Assembly (NCBI GenBank): GCA_964549945.1
Contig: CAZJXD010000001.1
Span: 62,001 to 126,000 of the forward strand
Origin: B25-G16 sp964549945
GTDB taxonomy: Bacteria; Desulfobacterota; DSM-4660; Desulfatiglandales; B25-G16
Length of the DNA stretch: 64,000 bases
Reading direction: 5' to 3'
Part shown: in pieces, positions 17,018-26,412 of the stretch
How the letters are laid out: the number at the start of each line of letters is the position of its first letter
Numbering within the stretch: position 1 is the first letter of the stretch
Position numbers and translations under genes: made by a program
The notes under the pieces: generated by a model
The model's input: only the letters and a program-made list of their open reading frames with translations
Told to the model about the DNA's origin: nothing
Databases searched by the model: none

Positions 17018-20007
17018 ATGAGATCTCCAAAGGGTTCCTTCCAGGCGCTTCTTAAATCGCCCAGCTTTTCGCGGATGATGGTTTTTCCTTCTATACCTGA
17101 AACCGTAAGGGAATCATCGGCATTCACCCTCCCCACGCAGGCATAGTTCATCCCCGCCATCAAATGCTCAAAGGCATCCTTATTCTTTGGATCAATGGTC
17201 ACGATACACCTGCCTGCGGACTCGGAGAAGAGCAATCTCGCGTTGGAAAGCCCTCCTCGAACCGGCACGGATCCGAGATCGATGTTCATACCCAGGTTTC
17301 CCCCCATTGCACAGAGCGCGAGATGGACGCCCAGTCCGCCGCGCCCAAGGGCATGGCACGAGGCGATGAGCCCCTCCTGTATTGCCCGGTAAAGGGCATG
17401 GTAGAGGGGGATCACCTTTTCCGTGCTAACCGTTGGCACATTGAGCCCTACCCATCCCATCATCTGATAGAGCTCGCCTGCACCCAGTTCATCCCGTGTC
17501 TCCCCAAGGAGATACACGAGGTCACCGGATACCTTCAGGTCCATAGTCACACATTTCCGAATGTCGTTCACCAGGGTTGTGGCGGTAAACTGAAGCGTGG
17601 GGAGGCCAGATATCTTCTGGCTCATTCCGAAAGCTCCCTTCACCTGGCCGTCGGTATACATGCTGTCCTTGCCGGATAGAAGTGGTATCTCAAAGGCAAG
17701 GGTGTAGTCGCGTAATGCCCAACAGGCTCGAACCAGTTGCGCGGCCTTGTATTTTCCATCGGGATTTTTGATTGGATCATAGATAATAGTCGGCCAGCAG
17801 AAGTTGTCCACTCCTCCAATGAGAGCCGGATCGCCGCCAACAGCGATAAGCCTTCTCACCGCCTCATCAATGGTTACCGCGGCCATATGGTAGGCATCGA
17901 TGAGGGAGTAGAATGGGTTTATCGCCTGGGTGAGGGCGATTCCCCTGGAGGAGTCGAGAATCGGCCTTACCACCACCGCATCGCTTACCATATCCCGTTC
18001 TTTTCCCACCAGGGGCTTAATGATGCTGCCGCCCTGTACCTCATGATCATACTGCCTTTGGACCCAGTTCTTGGCGCTGATATTCGGCCTCCTCAACATC
18101 TCCTTGAGCAGGTTCCCGTGATCTTCGGGTTCATCCCACACGGGTTCGGTGAGCCCCCTCGAGGCCGGCGTGAGCCATTCAGCATCGAATTCCCATTGGG
18201 GAAACGACGACTTCAGGAGATCCATCTGCACATAGGCACAGGTCTTGCCATCAAAGGCGAGGTGAAGGCACCCTGTGTCGGTGTACCGGCCGATAACGGT
18301 GCTCTCAACGGCGTGTTTCTTTGAGAGCGCCATAAACCTCTCAACCTTTTCAGGCCTCACCGCTACGGTCATCCTCTCCTGGGATTCGCTCACCAAGATC
18401 TCCCATGGATCGAGCCCCTCGTATTTGAGGGGCACCTTTTCAAGCTCCACAAGGCATCCGTTCGACCACCTTGCGGACTCGCCTACAGATGAGGAAAGCC
18501 CTCCCCCGCCGTTATCCGTGATAAACTCGATGAGTTCCTCGTCCCGGGCCTCGAGCAGGAAGTCGTGCATCTTCTTCTGCGTATAGGGGTCTCCTATCTG
18601 GACGTGACCCGCAGGAGTTGTTTCGCTATACGTCTCGGATGCAGCGGTCACCCCATGGATGCCATCCTTTCCAACCCTTCCCCCGCACATGATAATCAAA
18701 TCCCCCGGGTGTGTTGTCTTGAGATGAGAAGAGACTCCGCCTATTGTGGCTGGCATGATTCCCATGGCGGTGACAAATACCAGGCACTTACCCATGTAAG
18801 AGTGATCGAAGAGCACCTGCCCGTAAGGGGTGGGTATGCCGCTCTTATTTCCGCCGTCCCTCACGCCTTCGATCACCCCATCGAGGAGTCGCCTGGGGTG
18901 AAGGTGGGGTTTGAGCTCCCCTTTGTAGTCCCGCTGTCCCACGCAGAATCCATAGGTGCCCATGATAAGCTTGGATCCCCTTCCCGTGCCCAGGGGATCC
19001 CGGTAGATTCCCACTATCCCTGTAATGGCACCCCCATAGGCCTCCATGTTGGAGGGGCTGTTGTGGGTCTCTCCGGTAATGACGTAGTAGTGATCCTCGT
19101 CAAACCGCCCTACCCCAGCGTTATCCCAGAGCACGGAGATAACCCAGTCCTTCTTCTCCTTGATTCGGAGCGTGGGTTCCTCGATACAGGTCTTAAAGGG
19201 GTTGTCAACGGTCTCTTCCTGGCCGGTAGACCTGTCGAGGTACCTGAAAAGACCCCTGAACGTGTTATGATTGCAGTGATCGCTTCTCGCCTGGGATATA
19301 TACTCCAACTCCACATCGGTGGGGAGATCGAGGTTAACCGCCCTTCTCTTTGCTCGTACATCTACATCCAAGAAATACTTGCGTATAACAGGGATATCGC
19401 TTGGGTGTAAGGCGAGGCTCCTCTCCATCGATAATCTCCGCAACACATCATCGCTCTCTATGGAGAATGTGCGTACCTGGGGTTGGTTTTGGAGAATGAC
19501 CCGGGGGATGATGATGCCGATTCCCTCCTTATCGTCCCAATCATCTCTTTTCCGTACCCGCCATTGCTGGATAATATCGTTTGCCAGTATCTCCCTGGCT
19601 ATGGTTTCTACGTCAGTTTTTTCTAGCGCTCCCCTTATCTCGTATATCTTCGATGTGTAGACCGATTCATTGGGGCCGAATTCGATCCCTAAGAGGTCTT
19701 CTATGGCCTCCACCGCGGTGCTGCCGGCAGGGTCCCTGACACCAGGCCTGGGGCCCACCCATATGATCCAATCGAAATTATCGGCCAGGGGATTGAAGGA
19801 GGATTCCTCGGTAACCGGATTGGTAAAGAGATCGATTCTAACCCTTTCCAGCTGTTCTCCCGTCAAGGGGGCGTCAATCACAAGCACCCTGATCACCCTG
19901 GTATCGGTCACGGTCAACCCAAAGTAGGCGGATGCCTTGCGGGCGATGGTGCGCCCCTCTGCATCGATCAAATCCGGCTTCAGCCGTATCTCAAGTCTGG
20001 CGGGCAT
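17014..20007 (-). CDS. purL: Phosphoribosylformylglycinamidine synthase, fused PurS-PurL
   Basis: 997 residues. Residues about 1-80 are PurS-like (RLEIRLKPDLIDAEG...), which is a separate 80-residue protein in Bacillus. The rest is PurL with its two ATP-binding AIRS-type domains: ARSDHCNHNTF catalytic-His motif near residue 240, TGETHNSPSNMEAYGGA, DGGNKSGIPTPYG, then TDNGGGGLSSSVGESARW and SGKDSMYTDG in the second half. It lacks the glutaminase domain of the 1295-residue large PurL; that is supplied by PurQ downstream. It converts FGAR to FGAM with ATP. Confidence 0.95.
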   Translation of the reverse strand: MPARLEIRLKPDLIDAEGRTIARKASAYFGLTVTDTRVIRVLVIDAPLTGEQLERVRIDLFTNPVTEESSFNPLADNFDWIIWVGPRPGVRDPAGSTAVEAIEDLLGIEFGPNESVYTSKIYEIRGALEKTDVETIAREILANDIIQQWRVRKRDDWDDKEGIGIIIPRVILQNQPQVRTFSIESDDVLRRLSMERSLALHPSDIPVIRKYFLDVDVRAKRRAVNLDLPTDVELEYISQARSDHCNHNTFRGLFRYLDRSTGQEETVDNPFKTCIEEPTLRIKEKKDWVISVLWDNAGVGRFDEDHYYVITGETHNSPSNMEAYGGAITGIVGIYRDPLGTGRGSKLIMGTYGFCVGQRDYKGELKPHLHPRRLLDGVIEGVRDGGNKSGIPTPYGQVLFDHSYMGKCLVFVTAMGIMPATIGGVSSHLKTTHPGDLIIMCGGRVGKDGIHGVTAASETYSETTPAGHVQIGDPYTQKKMHDFLLEARDEELIEFITDNGGGGLSSSVGESARWSNGCLVELEKVPLKYEGLDPWEILVSESQERMTVAVRPEKVERFMALSKKHAVESTVIGRYTDTGCLHLAFDGKTCAYVQMDLLKSSFPQWEFDAEWLTPASRGLTEPVWDEPEDHGNLLKEMLRRPNISAKNWVQRQYDHEVQGGSIIKPLVGKERDMVSDAVVVRPILDSSRGIALTQAINPFYSLIDAYHMAAVTIDEAVRRLIAVGGDPALIGGVDNFCWPTIIYDPIKNPDGKYKAAQLVRACWALRDYTLAFEIPLLSGKDSMYTDGQVKGAFGMSQKISGLPTLQFTATTLVNDIRKCVTMDLKVSGDLVYLLGETRDELGAGELYQMMGWVGLNVPTVSTEKVIPLYHALYRAIQEGLIASCHALGRGGLGVHLALCAMGGNLGMNIDLGSVPVRGGLSNARLLFSESAGRCIVTIDPKNKDAFEHLMAGMNYACVGRVNADDSLTVSGIEGKTIIREKLGDLRSAWKEPFGDLI

Positions 20008-20154
20008 GGCGTTGCGTTATTCGACTAAGAGCTTGGTCGAGCCCTTACTGTATGTGTTTTGAAGGAGAAGTCAACGATAATTTATGGGCCATGGTTGTTA
20101 TTTCTCTCGCGAAAATATATCATTGCAAGTGCTGACATGAAAGGAGGTGAGTGG

Positions 20155-20643
20155 ATGGAAATATACCTCATGCAGCATGGCCCGTCGCTTCCAAAGGAGC
20201 AGGATCCTGAGGAGGGGTTGAGCCCGGAAGGAGAAGAGAGGATTCACACAAGCGGAAGGGCCCTCAAGAAGATGGGGATGGGGTTCGATGCGATACTGGC
20301 GAGCACCAAGAAGAGATCTAAACAGACGGCCGCGATTATCGCAGAGGAGGTGGGCTTCTCGCCCAAAAAGATCATAGAAACGGAAAAGGTCAAGGCGATG
20401 AGCCCACCGGAAGAGACCGTGAAAGCCCTTGCTGAGATGTCGGGTTACACGAAAGTTCTGATCGCCGGACACCTTCCCTCCCTGGCCGAGGTTGCGTCAT
20501 TTCTGTTGACCGATGGCTCCAAGGCGACGGTGGAGTTCGAAAGGGGTGGGTGTTGTAGGATTGACGTGGAGGATCTTCCCACTCACTCTGGGAGACTAAG
20601 GTGGTACGTAACGCCTGAGCAATTGCAATTGATCGCATCATAA
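20155..20643 (+). CDS. sixA: Phosphohistidine phosphatase, SixA-like
   Basis: 162 residues from the ATG at 20155, set by AAGGAGGTGA 4 nt before it (an almost perfect Shine-Dalgarno); the longer reading from 20059 has no family match. The RHG-type motif is QHG (LMQHGPSLP) instead of RHG, followed by SPEGEERI, ASTKKRSKQTA and AGHLPSLAEV. SixA-type enzymes remove phosphate from histidine in phosphorelay proteins. The change of Arg to Gln in the RHG motif occurs in some relatives and may lower or change activity. Confidence 0.82.
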   Translation: MEIYLMQHGPSLPKEQDPEEGLSPEGEERIHTSGRALKKMGMGFDAILASTKKRSKQTAAIIAEEVGFSPKKIIETEKVKAMSPPEETVKALAEMSGYTKVLIAGHLPSLAEVASFLLTDGSKATVEFERGGCCRIDVEDLPTHSGRLRWYVTPEQLQLIAS

Positions 20644-20656
20644 GATAGGCATTGAG

Positions 20657-21835
20657 CTATAGCGACTCTTTGGCTGAGGAATGGAAATCCCTGGTGAGCG
20701 CGAGTGTAGTGACAACCCCGAGAAGCATTATGGCTCCCCCTATAATGAAACTTATGCTCAGCTGAAAGATGTCCATCATAGCTCCCGCGAGAATTGGGCC
20801 CAACAACATTCCCAGGCTATGGGCCATAGTCAGAAAGCCCATGACAGAGCCCATGGAATGGGTTCGGTGACCCAAGATCACCGTCATTGCCATTACAGAG
20901 GGCATGGCAATTCCACCGCCTATTCCGAACAGGATATTGGCGAAAAAGAGGCCGCTGACGGATTTTGCCGATATAAGCAGGAATATTGCGACGCCGCTCA
21001 TGAAACCCCCTATGGCAATAAGCATTCTCTTTCTGAGCCTATCCGCCAGAATGCCCATTGGAGTTTGAAGCGAACCTGTGGTAAGTACCCCAAGCATAAT
21101 AAGAATCCCAATCAGCGATCCCGATAGATGGAATTCCATGTCTGCAATGAGTGGCAGAAAGCCCCACACGATCCCAATACATGCCGTATATACCAGCCGA
21201 AAGACGAAAAGACCTGCCAGGATTTTATCTTTTACGAGACTCATATAGTGAAGAGGTGCTTCAGCACGTGTGCGCAAGCTTTCCTCTTTTGTCGGCGGGA
21301 GGAATGCGAGGCAAAGAAGAAAGCCCGTGAGATTAAACAAGCCCATGGTGAGGAACGAGATCTGAATGCCAAGGGTATCCTTTACTATGCCGCCGATGAC
21401 CGGGCCCAAGCTCAATCCTCCATAAAGGGATACGTTAAAGAGCCCCATAATGAAACCTTCTCTTCTCTCCGGGGTAATATCGCCCACATAGGCCAGGGCT
21501 ACGGGGAAGATCATGGCCGAGGCGATCCCCTGAAAGAAGCGTATAAGGATAAAGAGCCCTATCCTCGTGGTGAACATAAAGGCGAGGGAGACGAGGAAAT
21601 AAGCGAGAAGCCCGAAGGTGATAAACGGCTTTCTGCCTTTTTTATCCGAGGCCCTGCCAAAGTAAGGGAGAAACACGGTTCTAGAAAGGGAGAAGGCACC
21701 GAAGATGAATCCGATAACAAGACCCGTTGTCCCAACTTCATGAGCGTAGACCGGCAGCAGGGGAACCACCAAGCCTACTCCTAAGGTAACGGAGAAAACC
21801 GCTAAAAAAAGTGTCGCGAATACCTTTACGTTCAT
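20657..21835 (-). CDS. MFS transporter, drug-efflux type
   Basis: 392 residues, about 12 membrane segments, with the MFS motif FGRASDKKGRKPFITFG between segments 2 and 3 and ADRLRKRMLIAIGG in the second half. Similar to MdtG/TetA-like single-component exporters. No regulator is adjacent; it converges with sixA. Substrate unknown. Confidence 0.85.
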   Translation of the reverse strand: MNVKVFATLFLAVFSVTLGVGLVVPLLPVYAHEVGTTGLVIGFIFGAFSLSRTVFLPYFGRASDKKGRKPFITFGLLAYFLVSLAFMFTTRIGLFILIRFFQGIASAMIFPVALAYVGDITPERREGFIMGLFNVSLYGGLSLGPVIGGIVKDTLGIQISFLTMGLFNLTGFLLCLAFLPPTKEESLRTRAEAPLHYMSLVKDKILAGLFVFRLVYTACIGIVWGFLPLIADMEFHLSGSLIGILIMLGVLTTGSLQTPMGILADRLRKRMLIAIGGFMSGVAIFLLISAKSVSGLFFANILFGIGGGIAMPSVMAMTVILGHRTHSMGSVMGFLTMAHSLGMLLGPILAGAMMDIFQLSISFIIGGAIMLLGVVTTLALTRDFHSSAKESL

Positions 21836-22097
21836 TGTACTTTTCTAATCATCTATGGGAGAAAGCTCGCCCATAGATATAGGATGTCGAATCATTGTGC
21901 AAGTCCTTCCTCAAGGGTCGCTGTTAGCAGGAATATAACACATCGCCCAGGGCACTGTTTCTATGCCTTAGATAAGTGGGTAATCTCCAGCATGGATTGC
22001 TGAAAAGCGGGGACAGAAAACTGAAATTACCTCTTGGAAAGCCTTCAGTTTGTGCAGAAGCCGTTATTGAGAGGCTTGTTTCTCATCACCTTCTGTA

Positions 22098-23927
22098 TTA
22101 AAAAATTGTGTAGAATGAAGAAATATACTTGAATTTTTCCTTCTCCAGTAATGCCCTTTCCCTATCAATGTTGCCGTATATCCTGATAAGCTTTAAACGA
22201 GGCCTTCTCTGGCCGGAGTTGATCTCAAGGGATCTTTGGTAGGCCGCTATCGCCCTGTCTATTTGGCCCTGATAAACCCGCATATCGCCTATCATCTCGT
22301 ATTTGGAGGCAGCGGCAAATGAATTTTCAGGTATTTTATCGAGGTAATAGATCGTTTTGGTTATTTGGCCCTTTATAAAATATTTTCCTGCCAGGGCGAG
22401 ATTTGCAAAGGCGGAAAATGGCCTGTTCATCCGAGAAGATTTCTCCCAATATTCTATGGCTTCTTCTTTCAGCCCTTTTGAATCAAGGATGATAGCATGG
22501 GTGTTGTAGTATGCGGTCATATCATTAGTGCCCCGAACAGGAAGGAATTCCACGATAAAGAAAGCGATGGCTATTGATGAATAGATGGCGGTATTTTTGA
22601 ACTGCTTGTTTTTGATAAAGAAAGCCAGGTAATTGATCCCAATGACAGCAAAGGGTATTAGGATCACCAACAGCGGCAACCGGTATCGGGTAGTAGTGAA
22701 GAAGATTATAAGGGTCGAGGCATAAAGCAGAAAGGTTGAGCAAAGGGAAAGCAATTTTTCAGATTTAAGGCAGCTTACCGCCATTCCGGCCATGCCAAAG
22801 GGAAGAATCAACCATAGCCTCAAGAATGGAAATTTAAAAAAGCCTACAAAGTTGCTTATAAAGCCTATATGGTAATGGTCTCCCGCTTCGAACTGGTTGA
22901 AAAAGACCAAGGTCTTCTGAACTAGTTTCCAAATGAATGCAGCAGGTTGTTCTAAGGCCATTTTAAAAACTTCACGGCCCCAGTAAGATGAGGCCTCCTG
23001 GGGGGATAATTTTTTATGCGTTCTCCTGCTTGCCTCTATCGTAAACTGTACCCCCTGCTCGAAAGGCGATGATGAGGCAAATGGAACGGGCCGGTAGTAT
23101 GGATCGGGGTTTTGGAGGTTATTCCCAATAAAGAGGTTGAATCCGGTTTGGGAGGTAGTCAGGGCGAAGTTGCCGGAAACCCTGTAATTCCTGACTGCAA
23201 AGGGGAATATGGATATGGATAGGCCAACGATAAATAGTATGAGTGCTGCAAAGAAAGACTTCTTGTAATCTCTCTCTCTGGGTATGCTTAAGAGAGTAAT
23301 GAGCAGCATGAGGGGAGTGATAACCACAAAGTTCGGCCGGACATTGAGCATAAAACCAGCGGCTAAACCGAGGATAAATAATTTAATCATCGAGTATTTA
23401 TTGAGGACTGCTATGAAAAGATAGATAACCAGGGCAAATAAAAAAACGGACAAAGAGGTCTTAAGGGGAACGATACTGTAAAAGATGAAAGGTTTATAAA
23501 GCGCGGCAATGAGGCAGGCAAAGAGGCCGGTCGTGCGATTGGCCATCTCCTTTCCGATAAGATATGCGAGATAACAGGCAAAGGCTCCGAGGATGATATT
23601 CAGGAATCTGATATAGAGGATATCAGGCGAGAATATTTTATATATGAGGGCCATAAGATATGCTGGAAGAGGGGCGAATTCGTAGATTGATGTTGATTGA
23701 TAGGTTCTATCAGCTATTTTTGTAGCCCATGCATGGTAAACTCTTTCATCCCATAGGAGGAAGTCAAAATAGATACTGTTTTTAAGAGAAAATAGGGCAA
23801 AGGCCCTAAGGAGTAATGCGAGAGTAAGGATCCCGGATACCAATAAGAGAGAATATCTCTCAGGTAAGGATCCAAGTCTTTCGGAAAAATTATGCTTTTC
23901 AGGAGCCTGTTTCCCTGTTTTGGCCAT
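22098..23927 (-). CDS. Membrane glycosyltransferase (GT39/ArnT-like) with C-terminal TPR repeats
   Basis: 609 residues. The N-terminal 450 residues have about 11-12 hydrophobic helices with the acidic motif YFDFLLWDERVYHAW after the first helix, as in lipid-linked-sugar transferases of the GT39/GT83 type. The last 130 residues form about three TPR-like helix pairs (AIEYWEKSSR, AIAAYQRSLEIN). It likely moves a sugar from a polyprenyl phosphate to a periplasmic acceptor. No genes of a polysaccharide locus are directly adjacent; other sugar-transfer genes follow at 24-28 kb. Confidence 0.78.
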   Translation of the reverse strand: MAKTGKQAPEKHNFSERLGSLPERYSLLLVSGILTLALLLRAFALFSLKNSIYFDFLLWDERVYHAWATKIADRTYQSTSIYEFAPLPAYLMALIYKIFSPDILYIRFLNIILGAFACYLAYLIGKEMANRTTGLFACLIAALYKPFIFYSIVPLKTSLSVFLFALVIYLFIAVLNKYSMIKLFILGLAAGFMLNVRPNFVVITPLMLLITLLSIPRERDYKKSFFAALILFIVGLSISIFPFAVRNYRVSGNFALTTSQTGFNLFIGNNLQNPDPYYRPVPFASSSPFEQGVQFTIEASRRTHKKLSPQEASSYWGREVFKMALEQPAAFIWKLVQKTLVFFNQFEAGDHYHIGFISNFVGFFKFPFLRLWLILPFGMAGMAVSCLKSEKLLSLCSTFLLYASTLIIFFTTTRYRLPLLVILIPFAVIGINYLAFFIKNKQFKNTAIYSSIAIAFFIVEFLPVRGTNDMTAYYNTHAIILDSKGLKEEAIEYWEKSSRMNRPFSAFANLALAGKYFIKGQITKTIYYLDKIPENSFAAASKYEMIGDMRVYQGQIDRAIAAYQRSLEINSGQRRPRLKLIRIYGNIDRERALLEKEKFKYISSFYTIF

Positions 23928-23984
23928 TACTACTTAAAAAAAAGGATAATCGATTATGTATCTAACTCGGTAGCCTTATAATGA

Positions 23985-24253
23985 GGGATATGGATGTCTT
24001 TTTTTGCACCGAGCTAGGCATTCGCTATGAGCCTGCTTGTTCCCGATGATCCAGGCGGGCGTCCGTCCCCTATAGAGACATCCATATACGGAGAACTGGG
24101 ATGTCCCTGAGGAGCAGATCGCCCGCCTCTATCTTTACCCTGTGGAATCCCTCGAAGGGGGTTCCGCCTCACGGCGGAAATTCCACAGGATGAACCTCTC
24201 GCGGGCACAACAGCATGGAACTCTTCGGTTGCAAAAAAAGACATCCATATCCC
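23985..24253. mobile_element. MITE-like element with 24-bp perfect terminal inverted repeats
   Basis: 23985-24008 and 24230-24253 are exact inverted copies of each other (core GGATATGGATGTC). A third partial copy (GACATCCATAT) lies at 24077-24087. Inside is a potential three-way junction: outer stem 24139-24148 with 24180-24189, hairpin 24149-24159 and hairpin 24162-24179. No transposase gene and no clear target duplication. An open frame of 82 codons on the minus strand (24014-24262) covers it but resembles repeat translation, not a protein. Confidence 0.6.
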
Positions 24254-24358
24254 TTGTGGCAATCTAGTTATGGAGTTAAAGCCATAATCAATAAAGGATA
24301 TCTCAACTTAACCCAAAGGGCGAGGATTCCATCGATCCATATGATCTTTCCCCCTCTT

Positions 24359-24594
24359 TTAATCATCCAGGATAGCCATTCCTTTACCCTGATTTGAATT
24401 GCGCCTCACAATCTTGAAGCCATGTTTGTCCTTGCAGTTACTAAGGATTCGCGGAGCGCTGTCAGTGGAGCTGTCATCCACGATGATAATTTCTTTATCG
24501 AAGGAATTTCTGTGACCTTTCTAATGATAGTAAGTAAGGTTTGTACCTCGTTATAGGAAGGGCTGATAACCGAAATCTTCGAGGCCAACGGCAT
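24359..24594 (-). pseudogene. Decayed glycosyltransferase family 2 fragment
   Basis: Starts MPLASKISVISPSYNEVQTLLTI, the normal opening of a GT2 (GT-A fold) enzyme. After VTEIP the frame is lost; one base-level shift restores FDKEIIIVDDSSTDSAP, with the DDSSTD metal/nucleotide-binding motif, then IVRRNSNQGKGMAI and a stop. So at least one frameshift and loss of the last two thirds. It is a remnant beside the 23985-24253 element, which may have helped inactivate it. Confidence 0.72.
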
Positions 24595-24791
24595 TCGTTT
24601 AATTGTTATTGATTGGATATGGGGTGCGATTCATAAACATTAGGTACCGTATCCCATTTTTCATGAATTACCAACTTTTATTTTTGGACACTATGTGCCA
24701 TTCGGGAGGTTTATGCATTAAGGAAGAATGGGTTGGCCAATGACCGGCCAAAATATGAGAAATAGATAAAACGAAGGATCAAGAGATGCCT

Positions 24792-24834
24792 AAAAAAGAG
24801 GCACAAGGTTCAATTTCATCTACTCTGTGCCCCT
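24792..24834 (-). terminator. Rho-independent terminator after the FecR-domain gene
   Basis: On the minus strand AGGGGCACAG pairs with CTTGTGCCTCT (about 10 pairs, one G-T) and is followed by TTTTTT. The left arm overlaps the last codons and stop of the FecR gene, marking the end of the PilZ-FecR transcript. Confidence 0.65.
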
Positions 24835-25860
24835 GATGATTGTATCTAATGGATGGCTTATGGCCTCAGCTACGATAGCCCTAAAATGGATATCGTAAAA
24901 GTCACTGAACCACTCCAGCCCTGGTTCCTGTAAAATCACTGGAAGGGTGGTGTTAGGCGAAGAAGTGTCAGGAGCAAGGGCGATGTCAGTGATCTCTGTG
25001 TCGGTATCAGCGGCAGGGGCCTCGTGTGTGGCGACTGGCTCAAGGCTGGCCACTACCTCTGGCGAGTCCATCAGGGAAAGCAGGCCTTCTGATTGTAACA
25101 GTTCTGGGGCCTCTGGCCTTTGTGCAGATGCGGGGTTACCTTGGAAACCCGAGCCTGTCTCAGGAAGAGTTCCCTCAGCTATCATGGCCAGCTCATCTTT
25201 CTCCTCTGCCTTTCTCTCGTGCTTCTCGAGTGGCTCGGTATCCCCTAGGTGTTTCTGGATCTCCAAATTGCTGAATGATCGTATTGCGGGCGGCTGATCC
25301 GCGCTCAGCACACGCATTGCCTGGCCCGCCTCGATTTCCCTTATCTCGAGGGGCCTGTTTTGACTATACCCGTATCCCAGGCCTTCCTTGAACACCAAAC
25401 CGGTTACCCCGCCCTGATAGTAGACAAAAAAGTCGGTTCCCCTCACACCGGCAACAGCGGTTGGGGTATGGACCTCGTAGCGATTTCGCGAGGAGAATGA
25501 CGACATCCTGAGGAACTTGCTTACTACGCTGTGGATCTTGCCCCTGAAGAGGCGAATTATCACTCTCCTACTACTTTTTCCTATCACGTATTCTGAAATC
25601 TCGACATTGCTCTTCTGGGCGAGCTGCATGATGGTGGCATCCGTGAAGGTAATCTCGGCCTTAGATCTGCTCTTGGTGTGGATAATATCGCCGACGTGTA
25701 CCTCGTAACCGAGGCATGCAGGTCTTGTAATCTGCCCGGGTGAAATGATGTCAACCTTCCCCTCAACGTAGGTGATCCTCCCAACCTGATCAGCCCGCGC
25801 CGGGGCAGGGAGGAGAATCAGCAGGACCAAAAAACCCATGAATGATGCCATGATCTTCAT
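24820..25860 (-). CDS. Exported FecR-domain protein
   Basis: 346 residues. Signal peptide 1-23 ending APARA. A FecR domain follows: GRITYVEGKVDI, VGDIIHTKSRSKAEITFTDAT, and VHTPTAVAGVRGTDFFV, the most conserved part. After residue 215 the chain is rich in Glu, Pro, Ser and Thr with no known fold. Unlike classical FecR there is no anti-sigma N-terminal segment or membrane anchor, so it is probably a free periplasmic sensor or wall-associated protein. It is downstream of a PilZ gene and has a paralogue at 33451-34326. Confidence 0.85.
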   Translation of the reverse strand: MKIMASFMGFLVLLILLPAPARADQVGRITYVEGKVDIISPGQITRPACLGYEVHVGDIIHTKSRSKAEITFTDATIMQLAQKSNVEISEYVIGKSSRRVIIRLFRGKIHSVVSKFLRMSSFSSRNRYEVHTPTAVAGVRGTDFFVYYQGGVTGLVFKEGLGYGYSQNRPLEIREIEAGQAMRVLSADQPPAIRSFSNLEIQKHLGDTEPLEKHERKAEEKDELAMIAEGTLPETGSGFQGNPASAQRPEAPELLQSEGLLSLMDSPEVVASLEPVATHEAPAADTDTEITDIALAPDTSSPNTTLPVILQEPGLEWFSDFYDIHFRAIVAEAISHPLDTIIRGTE

Positions 25861-25951
25861 TTTGATCCCTCCTCGTTATGGTTTGCGGTCCGTTTAGAAT
25901 GAAAGGTTGTTCCTTTCCCCTCTTGAAAAGTTCGACATGATGATTACCCGC

Positions 25952-26281
25952 CTATTCCGGGTTCCATGGGTGAATCTGGTAATCCTTATCGAAACAGACA
26001 GCCATTCCTTCCGGTTCAGATCGCAGCACTTTCCCGGTTACTTTAATCAGGGCATGTTTCCATTCATCTTTCAGGGCCTTAAGCTTATCGAGCGGGAGAA
26101 CTAAATCTATTTTGACCGGCGTACTCTCAGGGAGGGGTTTTGTGGTGTGGAAGTATGCGCCTCCTGCACAAACGTTTTCTGTCAGGAGTCGGATGAGTTC
26201 TTTCTCTCGCTTCTTGAACAGAGGTTCGATTTTTGCTGGAATGTGGAGATCGAATCTTTCTAGCTTTCTTCTCTCTTTCAT
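25952..26281 (-). CDS. PilZ-domain protein (c-di-GMP receptor candidate)
   Basis: 109 residues, one PilZ domain. RKLER (residues 5-9) is the RxxxR loop and NVCAGGA fits the (D/N)xSxxGA motif with Cys in place of Ser. Both motifs form the c-di-GMP site in canonical PilZ proteins. It lies upstream of the FecR gene in the same direction and downstream of a CsgD-like regulator, all hinting at control of surface or matrix production. No Shine-Dalgarno is evident before the ATG, so the start is uncertain. Confidence 0.85.
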   Translation of the reverse strand: MKERRKLERFDLHIPAKIEPLFKKREKELIRLLTENVCAGGAYFHTTKPLPESTPVKIDLVLPLDKLKALKDEWKHALIKVTGKVLRSEPEGMAVCFDKDYQIHPWNPE

Positions 26282-26315
26282 GAGATGGAATAGTATTGGG
26301 AGATCGAGCTGATTT

Positions 26316-26348
26316 ACAATACGTAGATAGTATGATTTTCCTACGTAT
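26316..26348 (-). promoter_or_regulatory. Conserved promoter motif, copy upstream of PilZ-FecR
   Basis: 33 nt holding ATACGTAG (26319-26326) and its perfect inverted copy CTACGTAT (26341-26348) with ATAGTATGATTTTC between. Nearly the same string occurs at 34430-34461, in front of the other FecR gene. It lies 35 nt upstream of the PilZ ATG, in the gap after the LuxR-type gene. Likely a regulator or unusual sigma-factor site; which one is not known. Confidence 0.6.
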
Positions 26349-26412
26349 ATTTAGAATGGAATTATCCAAAAAAGTATTAGTAATGTTTCATCAGGGAGGC
26401 TTTTATAGGAGG

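Noticed and set aside
18565..19410. 281-codon ORF opposite purSL
   Set aside because: Antisense shadow; no motifs and purSL is certain.
24014..24262. 82-codon ORF on the minus strand
   Set aside because: It lies across the terminal inverted repeat of the 23985-24253 element and has low-complexity, repeat-like sequence; no ribosome site.
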